NCBI GenBank assembly: GCA_963755705.1
Contig: CAVWKW010000002.1
Location: forward strand, 372,001 to 436,000
From: JBARDN01 sp963755705
GTDB lineage: Bacteria > Desulfobacterota > Binatia > Binatales > Binataceae
DNA: 64,000 nt
Direction: 5' to 3'
Within the stretch, counting starts at the first letter, position 1. Every line of letters starts with the position of its first letter. Position numbers and translations under genes: made by a program. Below the pieces are notes generated by a model. The model searched no databases. It was not told the origin of the DNA and saw only the letters and a program-made list of their open reading frames with translations. Of this stretch, positions 16,962 through 28,100 are shown piece after piece.

Positions 16962-18344
16962 ATGATGACTGGAGAGCAATACAAGAAATCGCTCGACGAT
17001 AATCGGGAGACTTTTTTCGAGGGCGAGCGGGTGCGCGATTTGGTGGGGCATCCGGTGCTGGGTCCGTGTGTCTCGCGAGTCGCGGCGGGGTACGACCGAT
17101 GGTACTCGCCCAAGCCCGACGCAGTGAGTCCCCTGATGTCGATTCCGCATTCGGCCGAGGAGCTGAAGGAGCGGATCCCGCTTCAGCACGAATCAGACAT
17201 CGTGTCGGCCGTGACCTATCAATCGATCATGACGCTCACCACCGCCGCCACCCGGATCGCGGATGCGCTGCCGGAAAACGCCGACCGTATCCAACACTAC
17301 GTTCAGGGTGCGCAGCGCCGCGACGTCCGGATCGTCGAGTGCATCACCGACGCCAAGGGCGATCGCAGCCGCCCTCCCGGCAAGCAGGACGATCCGGACG
17401 CGTACACGCACGTGGTCGATCGCCGCAAGGACGGCGTGGTGATTCGCGGCGCCAAGCTGCACATTACCGGCGCGTCGCTCAGCCACGAGATGATGACGAT
17501 CCCGACCAAGGCGATGAAGCCCGGTGAGGAATCCTATGCGATCGCGTGCGTGGTGCCGGTCAATGCGCCCGGCGTGAAGATCGTCAATACCACCTTCGCG
17601 CCGCGCCATCCCGACCCGCGCGACTTTCCGATTTCCTCAGTTACTCACATGCCCGAAGGCTTCGTGATCTTCGACGACGTGTTTGTCCCGAACGAACGGA
17701 TCTTTCTCGACGGTGAAGTGAAATACGCCGCGATTTTTGCGCATTCGCTGGGCCTGTGGGAGCGCCTGGGCGGCCTGTCCGCGATGGCGGAAGAGGCCGA
17801 CCAACTGGTGGGGTTCGCCCAGCTAATCGCGGAGGCGAACGGCCTGGCCGGCGAGAGCCACATCAAGGAGAAAATCTCCGAGATGATCATCCATGCGACG
17901 CTGGTGCGCGCCTCGCTCGAAGCGGCCGTCGCGAATTGTAAGGTCACATCCGAGGGCGCGTTTCCCGATGAGCTATACACCAACGCGGGCAAGTACCATG
18001 CGGCGGCAAATTACAACGTGATGGTGCGTCATCTGCACGACATCTCGGGCGGTTCGATTCTGACCGCTCCGGGAATCGCCGACTTCGATAACGAGGTCAC
18101 CGGTCCGCTCCTGCGCAAGTACATGGGCACGATGACCGGGATCGACGGCGAGTATCGCGCGCGCCTGTTTCATGCGATTCGCGACCTGACCGCCGACGCG
18201 TACGGGGGATGGAAGGCGGTCACCAACGTGCAGGCGGGCGGCGGACTTTACGCGCAGCGCATCGTCACGCGCAAATACTACGATTTGAAGAGCGCGAAGG
18301 AGAAGGCGCTGCACATAGCTGGAATAAAAACGCCGGGCCAATAA
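16962..18344 (+). CDS. 4-hydroxyphenylacetate 3-hydroxylase (HpaB) family flavoprotein
   Basis: A 460-residue protein with the HpaB N- and C-terminal domains. Landmarks are TGEQYKKSLDDNRETFFEGE, KLHITGASLSHEMM (flavin site region), GFVIFDDVFVPNERIFL and SGGSILTAPGIADFDN. The same fold includes the [4Fe-4S] enzyme 4-hydroxybutyryl-CoA dehydratase. The cysteine pair of that enzyme and its H/C pair after the FVP-x-ER motif are absent (the region reads FAHSLGLWERLGGL), so a reduced-flavin-dependent monooxygenase is more likely. It would need a separate flavin reductase, not seen nearby. ATG 16962 is chosen for the GGAG at 16946; ATG 16965 is equally possible. Confidence 0.85.
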   Translation: MMTGEQYKKSLDDNRETFFEGERVRDLVGHPVLGPCVSRVAAGYDRWYSPKPDAVSPLMSIPHSAEELKERIPLQHESDIVSAVTYQSIMTLTTAATRIADALPENADRIQHYVQGAQRRDVRIVECITDAKGDRSRPPGKQDDPDAYTHVVDRRKDGVVIRGAKLHITGASLSHEMMTIPTKAMKPGEESYAIACVVPVNAPGVKIVNTTFAPRHPDPRDFPISSVTHMPEGFVIFDDVFVPNERIFLDGEVKYAAIFAHSLGLWERLGGLSAMAEEADQLVGFAQLIAEANGLAGESHIKEKISEMIIHATLVRASLEAAVANCKVTSEGAFPDELYTNAGKYHAAANYNVMVRHLHDISGGSILTAPGIADFDNEVTGPLLRKYMGTMTGIDGEYRARLFHAIRDLTADAYGGWKAVTNVQAGGGLYAQRIVTRKYYDLKSAKEKALHIAGIKTPGQ

Positions 18345-18359
18345 TATCGGGCCGGCAAG

Positions 18360-19214
18360 TCATGCCAGCGCGGATTCGGTGGCGGGATCTCCCGCGATGC
18401 GGCTGTGCCACATCACTCGAGGTTCTCGCATGTCCCATGGCGTGGCTTGATGCAGTAGGCAGCGGTTGTCCCATACTACTGCGTCGCCTGAGGTCCATTG
18501 GTGATGATAGATGCGCGGGCGTTGGCAGGCGAAGTCCACCAGCTCTTGCAGCAGACGCTCGGATTCGGCGGGGTCCAGGTTTGGGATGCCGTAGGCGTGG
18601 CGGCCTATCACCAGCGACTTGCGGCCGGTCTCGGGATGGATCTTTACAATCGGACGCAGCGGCACGGGCCCATCGTGGAAGCCGTAGCCGCTGAAGTCGC
18701 TGCCCGGCTTCGGCGTGTGTCCGATTTTTCCCTGGCTGTAGCGGAGCGAATGGTACGCCGCGAGATGCTCGATCTTCGCGCGCATCGCATCATCCAGCGC
18801 GTCGTAGGCCGCCCGCATGTCGGCCCATCCGGTTGCGCCGCCCGACTTCGGGACTACGTCGGCGGTGAACACTGCGCCCTTGGCCTGCACCGGCATGTAG
18901 GTGCTGTCGCAGTGCCATCCCATGTTGCCCTTTAGAATCTTCAGGACGTCGTTTTCCTGATCGACGATTAGCGTGCCGTCGGGCTTGACGTTGCTGAGCG
19001 CCGCGATCGCGAACTCGAGCAGTCCGAAGCGCTTGGCGAAGGCGACCTGTTCGTCGCGGCTGAGATGCTGTCCCGGGAAGATGAGGAGCGCGTACTCGAG
19101 CCACGCGGCATGGAGATCATTCCACGCCGCATCGTCGAGCGCGGCGAGCTTCACGTCCGTCACGACGGCGCCGAAGGTGGCATTTAGAGGCTCGATATCG
19201 AATGCGCGTGTCAC
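18360..19214 (-). CDS. TauD/TfdA-family 2-oxoglutarate-dependent dioxygenase
   Basis: A 284-residue non-haem iron dioxygenase. The facial triad is H101-x-D103 (MGWHCDSTYMP) and the distal His in DNRCLLHQATPWD. The 2-oxoglutarate-binding Arg is in the REPRVMWHSRI tail. Family members use 2-oxoglutarate and O2 to hydroxylate substrates such as taurine or 2,4-D, often releasing sulfite or a phenol. GTG 19214 is chosen because GGGAGGG lies just upstream; ATG 19259 would add 15 residues without a ribosome site. It is convergent with the HpaB-type gene. Confidence 0.88.
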   Translation of the reverse strand: MTRAFDIEPLNATFGAVVTDVKLAALDDAAWNDLHAAWLEYALLIFPGQHLSRDEQVAFAKRFGLLEFAIAALSNVKPDGTLIVDQENDVLKILKGNMGWHCDSTYMPVQAKGAVFTADVVPKSGGATGWADMRAAYDALDDAMRAKIEHLAAYHSLRYSQGKIGHTPKPGSDFSGYGFHDGPVPLRPIVKIHPETGRKSLVIGRHAYGIPNLDPAESERLLQELVDFACQRPRIYHHQWTSGDAVVWDNRCLLHQATPWDMREPRVMWHSRIAGDPATESALA

Positions 19215-19356
19215 AGTGCCCTCCCGAATCGGTCGCGAGGCGCTGATGCGCGCCTGCATCAAGGCTATCGAAACGAGCCCTGAATGATCAAACCCAGCCG
19301 ATGGGCTCGGCTAGGCTCGGGCGATATCTGCGTCAGGCCATCAGATGAAACGCGAG

Positions 19357-19387
19357 AAGGCGGGCCGGAGAAACCCGGACCCGCCTT
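19357..19387 (-). terminator. Hairpin downstream of the SEC-C microgene
   Basis: AAGGCGGG-CCGG pairs with CCGG-A-CCCGCCTT across a short loop, a 12-bp stem with one bulge. It lies about 60 bases after the stop of the 24-codon gene on the minus strand. The following T tract is weak, so it may act as a stabilising 3' end rather than a strong intrinsic terminator. Confidence 0.5.
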
Positions 19388-19445
19388 CAGTTAAGAGCTT
19401 TGCGTTTAATTCGCGCGATTCCGCAAGTCGGATTTGGCGGCAACC

Positions 19446-19520
19446 CTATTTGGATTTACCGCAACAATCCTTGTACGCCTTGCCGGATCCGCACGGGCAT
19501 TTGTCGTTGGGCTGTGGCAT
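19446..19520 (-). CDS. SEC-C motif microprotein, 24 residues
   Basis: The sequence is MPQPNDKCPCGSGKAYKDCC followed by GKSK and a stop. It is an intact SEC-C zinc motif (C-P-C-G-S-G-K-x-Y-K-x-C-C), as found at the C-terminus of SecA and in many small proteins, with almost nothing else. A near-perfect ribosome site (GGAGGTGA) lies 8 bases before the ATG and a hairpin follows the stop, so it looks like a real, independently expressed gene. In SecA the motif binds zinc and contacts SecB and ribosomes. The role of a free motif is unknown. Confidence 0.75.
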   Translation of the reverse strand: MPQPNDKCPCGSGKAYKDCCGKSK

Positions 19521-19617
19521 ATACAAATCACCTCCATCCGTTTGATATCTCCATTTTCTGGCGGTAGCAGGCGATCGTCAATAAAGAAAATTCTGTATCA
19601 ATCCCGGCCCCGATGAC

Positions 19618-20934
19618 TCATGACAACCATCCGCCGCGAAAATTCGCACGGCGCAGTCCCTCGATCAGGTAGGGACATCGCCGCATCAACTCCCACACAA
19701 GGCCCGTGCGGTAGTTTTCGATCATCATGACGATCGGCCCCTGGTTGATGCCGTAGTGCCACGGAGCGATCCAGCCGCAGGGCCGTCCGCTGGGGTCGGG
19801 AAAGGTAGGATTGAAGGTCGCCTTGAAGCCGTATGGGTTCGTTTCCCGCAGGCGCAATTCGTTCAGGTGCCTGACCGTCGGCAGAACGACCTCGGGCGCG
19901 AATGGCAGCGACGCCACGACTGCGCATGGCGCAAGCGTGCCGTCGTCGGGTCCAAACGGCGCCCCGCGGGCGAGATAATCATAAAAGGTGCGTTCGATCC
20001 CCGCGACTTTCAGAGTCATCGGCCCGGGACCGTAGCTCGCGGTGATACCCCAGCAGTGTTCGCCGTAATGCGCGAACTGATGGGGATTGCGGATTGCGTA
20101 GTGCTGCTGCACCAGCGTTGCGCGGCGGCTATTTTCAAAATAATCGATGCCCTTGCCGCGCATAAAGTCGTCCTGGATCCGACGGAAATCCAGCCACAGA
20201 TGCGACAACTGATGTATAAAAAGCGGGCCTGCGTACAGAAACTCAATATCGTAGATGCTCTTCCATTCGTAAGAAGAGCACCATGCGCGGTAGCTCTCGG
20301 CGGGCAGCGGGAACGTCGGCGAGCCAAGAGCTAATGCATACAGAATCAGTGCTTCGTTGTAACCTTCCCAGCGGTATTTTATGAATCCGCTTTCCGGACG
20401 CCATCCATGGCTGACCGTCGGGCCGTTGTTCTGCGCCCAATTCCAATCTGCACGGCGATACAGCGAATCGGCAAGCTCGCGAATCTCGCGCTCGGCGGCA
20501 GTATCGTGAGCGAAGTACATCGCGGCGGTCAGAGCTCCGGCAAACAGAATCGCGGAATCAATCGTAGACAGCTCGCACTTCCAGACGCGCCGGCCGGTGT
20601 GCATGTCGAGGAAGTGATAATAGAATCCCCGATAGCCAGTCGCGTCCGGCTCGGTTCCCTGCGCGCTCGATGAGAAAAATCTGAGCGTCGCGAGCGTCCT
20701 GCTGATCGCGTCCTCGCGAGTCAGAAGTGCGCGCTCGACTCCCACCGGATACGACGCCAGGGCGAGCCCGACGGCGGCGATGCTCGCGGGCGAATCCTCT
20801 TCTGTCTTATCCAGTACCAGCCCGTTCTTTGGGTTCGATTCATTCAGGAAGTATCCGAACGTTTCCTCCTGGACCTGATCCAGCATCACGCTGTCTGGCG
20901 GATTTTCTGGACCGGCTGGAATTTTCATAGACAT
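19618..20934 (-). CDS. Glycoamylase-like protein (PF10091 / GH144-type)
   Basis: A 438-residue protein without a signal peptide. It opens with LDQVQEETFGYFLNESNPKN and contains FYYHFLDMHTGRRVWKCELS, YRWEGYNEALILYALALGSP and CWGITASYGPGPM, followed near the C-terminus by GWIAPWHYGINQGPIVMMIE. These belong to the glycoamylase-like family, which includes GH144 endo-beta-1,2-glucanases and is also the middle domain of cyclic beta-1,2-glucan synthases. One such synthase is encoded 1.25 kb away, which supports a role in beta-1,2-glucan trimming or turnover. Without an export signal it may act in the cytoplasm. Confidence 0.82.
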   Translation of the reverse strand: MSMKIPAGPENPPDSVMLDQVQEETFGYFLNESNPKNGLVLDKTEEDSPASIAAVGLALASYPVGVERALLTREDAISRTLATLRFFSSSAQGTEPDATGYRGFYYHFLDMHTGRRVWKCELSTIDSAILFAGALTAAMYFAHDTAAEREIRELADSLYRRADWNWAQNNGPTVSHGWRPESGFIKYRWEGYNEALILYALALGSPTFPLPAESYRAWCSSYEWKSIYDIEFLYAGPLFIHQLSHLWLDFRRIQDDFMRGKGIDYFENSRRATLVQQHYAIRNPHQFAHYGEHCWGITASYGPGPMTLKVAGIERTFYDYLARGAPFGPDDGTLAPCAVVASLPFAPEVVLPTVRHLNELRLRETNPYGFKATFNPTFPDPSGRPCGWIAPWHYGINQGPIVMMIENYRTGLVWELMRRCPYLIEGLRRANFRGGWLS

Positions 20935-20976
20935 GTCGTTGTCACAGCCAGGCGAACTCGCGCGCGTGTATCGCGA

Positions 20977-21864
20977 TTGAGCAAGGTAGAAGAGGGCAAA
21001 AGATGTCTATATTCTTGCGTGCATACGGTCAAATCCCTTCCCTGGTTCGCCAAAACCGCGAGGTTATTCAGATTGCACAATCAGGCGGGTCCGCTCACCA
21101 CTCTCGAGAGGGTCTATATCGCGAGCGCGATGACGTGGGCGGCGGGATTTATCGATCTGGTTGGCTTCGTCTCGCTGTACGGGATTTATACCGCGCACAT
21201 GTCCGGAAATACGGTCGCGATGGCGCGTCATTTCGCGAAGCTGCATTGGTTTGGTGTCGTGCGCGACGGCTGGCCGATCGCGACCTTCCTTTTCGGCCTG
21301 GTGCTGGGAGCATTTATTTACGAGGGGCAGGCGCGCCACAAGATCAAGGTGCCGTTTCCGCCGGCGATCGGCCTTGAGGCGCTGCTGATCGCCATCTTCA
21401 TCGCGGCCGGAATCGGAACCGGCTTCAAAGCGGATATTCCGCCGCAGCCGGCCGGCAAGTTCTTTCTGATGGTGGCGCTGCTGGCGACCTCAATGGGCCT
21501 GCAGAATGTGGTGATCAGAAAGATCGGCGGTATCACTGTCTATACGACGTTCGTCACCGGATTGTTGGTCAATTTTGCCGAGAATCTCGCGCTCTACCTG
21601 TTCTGGCTACGTGATCGAACCCATCGCCGCTTTCGCAGCCGGATCCTGAAAGTGCTCAGGGTTTCGCCGCACACGGTCCCGTTCCAGCGCGCGGCGCTGA
21701 CGCTGGGCTTATGGACGACTTATCTGACAGGTGCGATCTGCGGCGGTTTTTCGATCCATCGCTGGGCGCTGCTTGGAATGATTCTTCCCTTCCTCGTGCT
21801 GTGTTCGCTCGCACTATACGGTGCCTTTCGCCCGTTCCTTGCGCTGTCGAACCACAACTGGTGA
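20977..21864 (+). CDS. DUF1275 (YoaK-like) membrane protein
   Basis: A 295-residue protein with six hydrophobic segments. The hallmark of DUF1275 is present: AAGFIDLVGFVSLYGIYTAHMSGNTV, here split over residues about 55-80, and later GLQNVVIRKIGG followed by VYTTFVTGLLVN. The function of the family is unknown. TTG 20977 gives the longest form. GTG 21019 is also possible, and neither has a strong ribosome site. It lies between the glycoamylase-like gene (divergent) and the glucan synthase gene. Confidence 0.8.
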   Translation: MSKVEEGKRCLYSCVHTVKSLPWFAKTARLFRLHNQAGPLTTLERVYIASAMTWAAGFIDLVGFVSLYGIYTAHMSGNTVAMARHFAKLHWFGVVRDGWPIATFLFGLVLGAFIYEGQARHKIKVPFPPAIGLEALLIAIFIAAGIGTGFKADIPPQPAGKFFLMVALLATSMGLQNVVIRKIGGITVYTTFVTGLLVNFAENLALYLFWLRDRTHRRFRSRILKVLRVSPHTVPFQRAALTLGLWTTYLTGAICGGFSIHRWALLGMILPFLVLCSLALYGAFRPFLALSNHNW

Positions 21865-22184
21865 ACGCAGCGGCGTCGATGCGCGCAAAGGTCGCGCCGC
21901 ACAAAATATTTCCAGCAAAAGCCCCGCGCCGGACGTAAGATGGAAAGAGCGCCGCGCAACCACTGGATTTTGTGTCCAAAGGGGTTTGTGCGGGTGTTAC
22001 GGCACTGGCGATAGTTTCCGACCAATCGCAATCGGGTGCTCATGAATTGCATCTCTCGCCGCGCATGCCGCCACGGCAGCGCCCGGACTGATGCAGTTCT
22101 TCTCCTGTCCAAAAGCTGGATGAAACGACGTGAGATGAAAGAACCATTGGACCGCTCGGCGCTTCCGTCTACTGAGAGGCGCCT
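21865..22184. other. Leader region of the glucan synthase gene
   Basis: About 320 bases without a convincing gene. A 22-codon frame (ATG 22120) ends at 22188, overlapping the GTG start of the synthase, and could be a short leader, but nothing recognisable is encoded. The synthase ribosome site GAGAGG is at 22174-22179. Confidence 0.4.
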
Positions 22185-25100
22185 GTGAATCTCGTGTCTC
22201 GCCGGGCTTTAAGAGCCCCTTCCGCTGTATTCACCACCCACGCCGACGCGCCGATCCTCGCGGAACTGTTCGGAATCGAGCGCCTGGAACAGCACGCCGA
22301 AAGTTTGGCCGCCGCGCAGCCGGTCACGATGAATCCGAAAACCGGACGGCGCCTGGCGACGCGCCTGCGCGACAACGGCCGGGTCCTGCTGGCCGCCTAC
22401 CGGGGCATCGCAGCCGCAATCCGCGAGGAACGCGCAATCACGCCCGCGGCAGAGTGGCTGGTGGATAACTTTCATGTCGTCGAGGAACAAATTCGCGAAA
22501 TTCGCGACGATCTTCCGCGCGGCTATTACCGTCAGTTGCCGAAACTCGCCGACGGGCCGCTCGAGGGCTACCCGCGTGTCTTCGGTATCGCTTGGGCTTT
22601 TGTCGCGCATACCGACAGCAGGTTCGACCCGCTGATGCTCACGAAGTTTGTGCAGGCCTACCAGCGTGTGCAACCGCTCGCGATCGGCGAGCTCTGGGCC
22701 GTAGCAATCACCCTTAGAATCGTCCTGGTGGAAAACCTCCGGCGCTCGGCTGAACGAATCGTCAATGGCCGCGCCGCTCGCCACCACGCCGACATCCTGG
22801 CCAATCGGCTGCTCGGTATCGGTGGACGCGAGGCGGAGCCTGCGGAGGTCGTCTTAAAGGGCCTCGATCAGACGCCATTGCCCCAGGCTTTCGCAGTCCA
22901 ACTGGTGCAGCGTTTGCGCGATCAGGATCCCAAAGTCACACCCGCGCTTTTGTGGCTTGATCGGCGGTTGCTTGCGCAGGGAACCACGGCGGACGAGAGC
23001 GTGATCAGGGAGCATCACGATCAAGGCTCGATGAACGTGACCGTGCGCAACGTGATCACGAGCATGCGCTTCATGTCCGCGGTCGATTGGGCCGATTTCT
23101 TCGAAAGCGTCAGCCAGGTGGACGCGGTGTTGCGCGTGAACAGCGACTTCGCCGCGATGGATTTTCCGACTCGCGATCTCTACCGGCATGCGATCGAAGA
23201 ACTCTCCCGGGGTACCCGCCGGAGCGAAATCGAAATCGCGCAGCTGGCAGTCGCTGCTGCAAAACGCGCCGCCCCCGAAGGGTCCGGACGCAGCGCCGCT
23301 ACCGTTCGCCGCGAGCGGGATCCGGGCTACTACCTGATTTCGGCCGGGCGCAAATCGCTCGAGAGAGAAATTGGATTTCGCGCGCCGTTGCGCGAGCGGA
23401 TCGCTCACGCCAACGCGACCGCTGGACTTCTCGATTACCTGGGGATGATCGCGACCATCACCGCGATTATTGTAATCCTGCTTTCCGACGCGCTCTGGCA
23501 CGCCGGAATCGGGAGACGCACCGGTATCCTTCTCGCGGTTCTGGCGCTGATTCCCGCCGCCGATGCGGCGGTTGCGTTGGTCAATCGCGCGGTCTCGATC
23601 TTTATCGGGCCTACTCCACTGCCGGGCCTCGAGCTTCTCGGCGGAGTACCTGCCACTTTGCGGACGATGGTTGTGGTGCCGACGCTTTTGACCACGCCAG
23701 CGGAGATCGAGGAACAGGTCGAGCGGCTCGAGGTTCATTATCTGGCGAGCCAGGACGGCGACCTCCGGTTTGCCCTGCTCTCGGACTGGACCGACTGCCC
23801 CAACGAAAGAGCTCCCGACGACGAAGAGCTTCTGAGCGCGGCGGCCGCCGCGATCGCGCGCTTGAACGAGCGTCACGGACCCGCGCATGACGGCGAACGA
23901 TTTCTTCTGCTCCATCGCAGGCGTACCTGGAGCGCGGCCCAGGGAAAGTGGATGGGATGGGAGCGCAAACGCGGAAAGCTCCACGAATTTAACCGGCTTT
24001 TGCGGGGCGCGAGCGACACCACCTTCATCACCATCGGCGGACGGGTGCCGGTCGTGCCACCCGGAGTCCGCTATGTAATCACGCTGGACGCGGACACCCG
24101 CTTGCCCCGAGGAACCGCCAAGCGGCTGGTTGGCAAGATGGCTCACGCACTCAATGGTCCGCAGTTCGACGCCGAATGCGGGCGCGTCGTCGAGGGTTAC
24201 GGAGTGCTTCAGCCGCGAGTCACGCCGTCGCTGCCAGGCGGGCGCGACGGATCGATCTTCCAGCGCGTTTTTTCCAGCGCGAGCGGTATCGATCCATACG
24301 CATTCGCGGTTTCCGATGTGTACCAGGATCTGTTCAGCGAAGGATCGTTCAGCGGAAAAGGAATTTACGACGTCGATATCTTCGAAGCCGCGATGAGCGG
24401 CCGGGTACCGGACAACACCCTGCTGAGCCATGACCTGTTCGAGGGGATCTTCGCGCGCTCCGGACTGGTATCAGATATCGAGGTAGTCGAAGAATTTCCT
24501 CCGCGCTACGACGTCGCCGCCGCACGGCAGCACCGGTGGGCCCGCGGCGATTGGCAACTGCTTCCCTGGATCTTCGCGCGTGGGTACCGGTCAAAGCCAA
24601 AGCGGCGCTCGACCGCGCGGATGCATCGCCGACGCATGATACCGCTGGTTGGGCGCTGGAAGATGATCGACAACCTGCGCCGCACATTGTCGGCGCCGGC
24701 TTCCGTTCTCGCGTTGTTCGCGGGCTTCACTCTCGCGCCGGTTTGCGCCGCGATTTGGACTGGGTTCGTTCTGGCGACGATTGCGACGCCGGCGATGCTG
24801 CCAGTGTTGAGCGGTTTGGTCCCGCGGCGCTTTGGCTTTTCCAAGCGCACCTATCTGCGTGCGGTCGGCTCTGATTTTTCCACCGCCGCGGCTCAAATCG
24901 CGATGCAGGTTACTCTGCTGGCGCACCAGGCGTGGTTGATGAGCGACGCGATAGCGCGGACGCTGTACCGGCTGTTCGTCAGCAGACGCAAAATGCTCGA
25001 GTGGAGGACGGCGGCGCAGGCCAAGCTCGCGCAGCATCTCGACCTTCGGGGATTCTATCGAAGCATGGCCGGCGGCGTTGTGCTCGGCTTCGCAGCAGTC

Positions 25101-28100
25101 ATTATCGCGGGGCTGGCAAGACGCGGAGGAGGCTGGATCGCAGCTCCATTTGCAATCCTGTGGATCGCTTCGCCGGCGGTCGCACGCTGGGCGAGCCGGC
25201 CGCCCCGATTGCGAGGCTCAAAGCCGTTGGCGATTGCCGACGCCGTCGCCTTGAGACTGGCCGCGCGTCGCACCTGGCGCTTCTTCGAGACGTTCGTGAC
25301 GGCGGAAGATCACATGCTTCCGCCAGACAACTTCCAGGAAGATCCGAAACCCGTGCTGGCGCATCGAACCTCACCGACCAACCTTGGCCTGTACCTGCTA
25401 TCAGTGGTGGCGGCGCACGATTTCGGATGGCTCGGCATGCACTCCACGGTGGATCAGATCGAAGCCACCGTCGAGACGATGACCCGGCTCGAGCTTTTTC
25501 GCGGACATTTTTACAACTGGTACGAGACGCGCGATCTGCATCCGCTGGAGCCGAAGTACGTCTCTTCGGTGGATAGCGGAAACCTGGCCGGCCATCTGAT
25601 CGTGTTTGGAAACGCCTGCCGCGAGATGATCGAGCGGCCAATCGTGAGTTCGTCATGGCGCTCGGGAATTGAAGATACAATCGCTCTGACTCGCGAGTCG
25701 CTGCCCGCGCTCGCCGGTGACCTGCGCACCTCGAGCGTCACGCCGAAACAGCTTGGTGAAGCGCTCGACGGGCTTTCGGCGATGTTGCGGCGGCAACCGC
25801 GAACCGCAGGCGACGTCGCCGCGCAGTTGGCGGAAGCCGCGGTCCAGGCCGACTCCGTTATCGACATCGCGCAGACGCTCACTACCGAAGGCGGCGACAG
25901 CGCAACTGCGGGGTTGCTGGCTTGGGCGAATGCAATCCGCACGTGTATAAACAGCCACCGGCGCGAAGTGGAACTGCTGATGCCGTGGTTGGCCACGCCT
26001 GTTGCGGGTTTGTCCGCGCCGAAAAAGTCAGGCGGAAATTGTTCGGCTCAATTTTTCAGTCCTGCCTTCGACTCGATACCGACCCTGGCGGAGCTGCCTG
26101 ACCGCTGCGAGCACGCGCTCGAGATCCTCGCAGCGCGCAAAGCGGACCTTCTTGCGACGCCGGGCGCGTCCGCCGAATCACATGAGCAATTTGAACTGCT
26201 TGCAACCGCACTGACCCGTTCCTCGCTTGCGGCCCGAGCGCTTGAGCGAAGGCTTACCGCTCTCGCCACAACCGCGGGAGATCTATTCGATGCGATGAAG
26301 TTTGATTTTCTGTTCGACCGCGCGCGCCATCTATTTTCGATCGGATACCGGGTCGCCGACGGCAGTCTTGATTCGAACTGCTATGACCTGCTGGCCTCCG
26401 AGGCGCGCCTGGCGAGTTTTGTCGCGATCGCGAAAGGTGACGTTTCGGCGCGGCACTGGTTTCGCCTGGGACGCGCCATGACCCCGGTGGATCGCGGGTC
26501 GGCCCTGATCTCGTGGTCGGGCTCGATGTTCGAGTATCTGATGCCGTCGCTGGTGATGCGGGCGCCTTTAGGAAGTTTGCTTGAACAGACCAATCGGATG
26601 GTAGTGCGGCGGCAGATGGAATATGGGGCGCAGCTCGGGGTGCCGTGGGGTGTCTCAGAATCCGCATACAACGCGAGAGATCTCGAGCTTACGTATCAGT
26701 ATTCGAATTTCGGAGTGCCTGGTTTGGGCCTCAAACGCGGACTGCGCGAGAACGCTGTCATCGCACCGTACGCGACGGCGCTGGCCGCGATGGTGGATCC
26801 GGAAGCGGCGGCGCGGAATTTCTCGCGGTTACGCATGGCGGGAGGCCTCGGCCGATTCGGCTGGTACGAGGCGCTTGATTACACGCCTTCGCGGGTGCCC
26901 GAGGGTGAGACCGTTGCGATCGTGCGCGCGTACATGGCGCATCATCAGGGCATGACCCTGGTGGCGATCGCCGATGCGCTGCTCGCAGGTGTGATGCGCA
27001 CGCGCTTTCACGCCGACCCGATCGTGCAGGCGACCGAGCTCTTGCTGCAAGAGCGAACTCCGCGCGACGTCGCGGTCGCCCGGCCGCGCGCCGAAGAAGT
27101 AAACGCGGACCCCAATCTTCGCGGAATCACTCCCCCCACGATCCGGCGGTTTCATTCGCCGCATGATCTGATTCCCCGTACGCATCTGCTGTCCAACGGC
27201 CGGTACACCGTGATGCTGACGGCGGCCGGCTCGGGTTTCAGCCGCTGGCGTGATCTGGCGGTCACGCGATGGCGCGAAGACGTTACCTGCGATTCGTGGG
27301 GCTCATACATTTTCCTCCGCGACGTACATAGCGCCAAAGTCTGGTCGGCCGGGTACCAACCCAGCAGCGTCGAGGCGGACAGTTACGAAGTCGAGTTTTC
27401 GGAAGATCGCGCGGAAATTGTGAGAACCGACGGTACTATCCGAACGACGCTGGAGGTCGCGGTCTCATCGGAAGACGACTGCGAGGTCCGCCGCGTTTCG
27501 ATCTCGAATCTCGGCAGCCGCGCCCGCGAGATCGAGTTGACCTCATATGCCGAAATCGTGCTGGCGCCGGACGCGGCAGACGCCGCGCATCCGGCTTTCT
27601 CCAAGATGTTCGTGCAGACGGAGTTCGAGGCGGAGGTAGGCGCGCTTCTGGCCAAGCGCCGGCCGCGCTCATCGGCCGACCCGCATATTTGGGCGGCGCA
27701 TATCGCGGTGGTCGAGGGCGAATCCGCCGGAGGCGTACAATTCGAGACTGATCGCGCACGTTTCCTCGGACGCGGACGCGCCACCCGCACGCCGATCTCG
27801 GTGATCGACGGCCGGCCACTCTCCAATACGATCGGTACCGTTCTGGATCCGATTTTCAGCCTTCGGCGCAGCGTGCGAATTCCGGCGGGTGCGACCGCGC
27901 GGGTGGCGTTCTGGACGATGGTTGCGCCGACCCGAGCTCTGGCGCTCGATTTGGTGGATAAGCATCAGGACCCTTCCGCGTTTGAACGAGCGGTGACGTT
28001 GGCATGGACCCAAGCGCAAGTTCAGCTTCATCATCTGGGAGTAGGGTCCGACGAAGCACATCTCTTTCAGCGGCTGGCAAATCGGGTGGTCTACTCAGAC

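Noticed and set aside
22120..22188. A 22-codon leader frame overlapping the glucan synthase start
   Set aside because: No convincing ribosome site or attenuator structure; the synthase has its own GAGAGG site.
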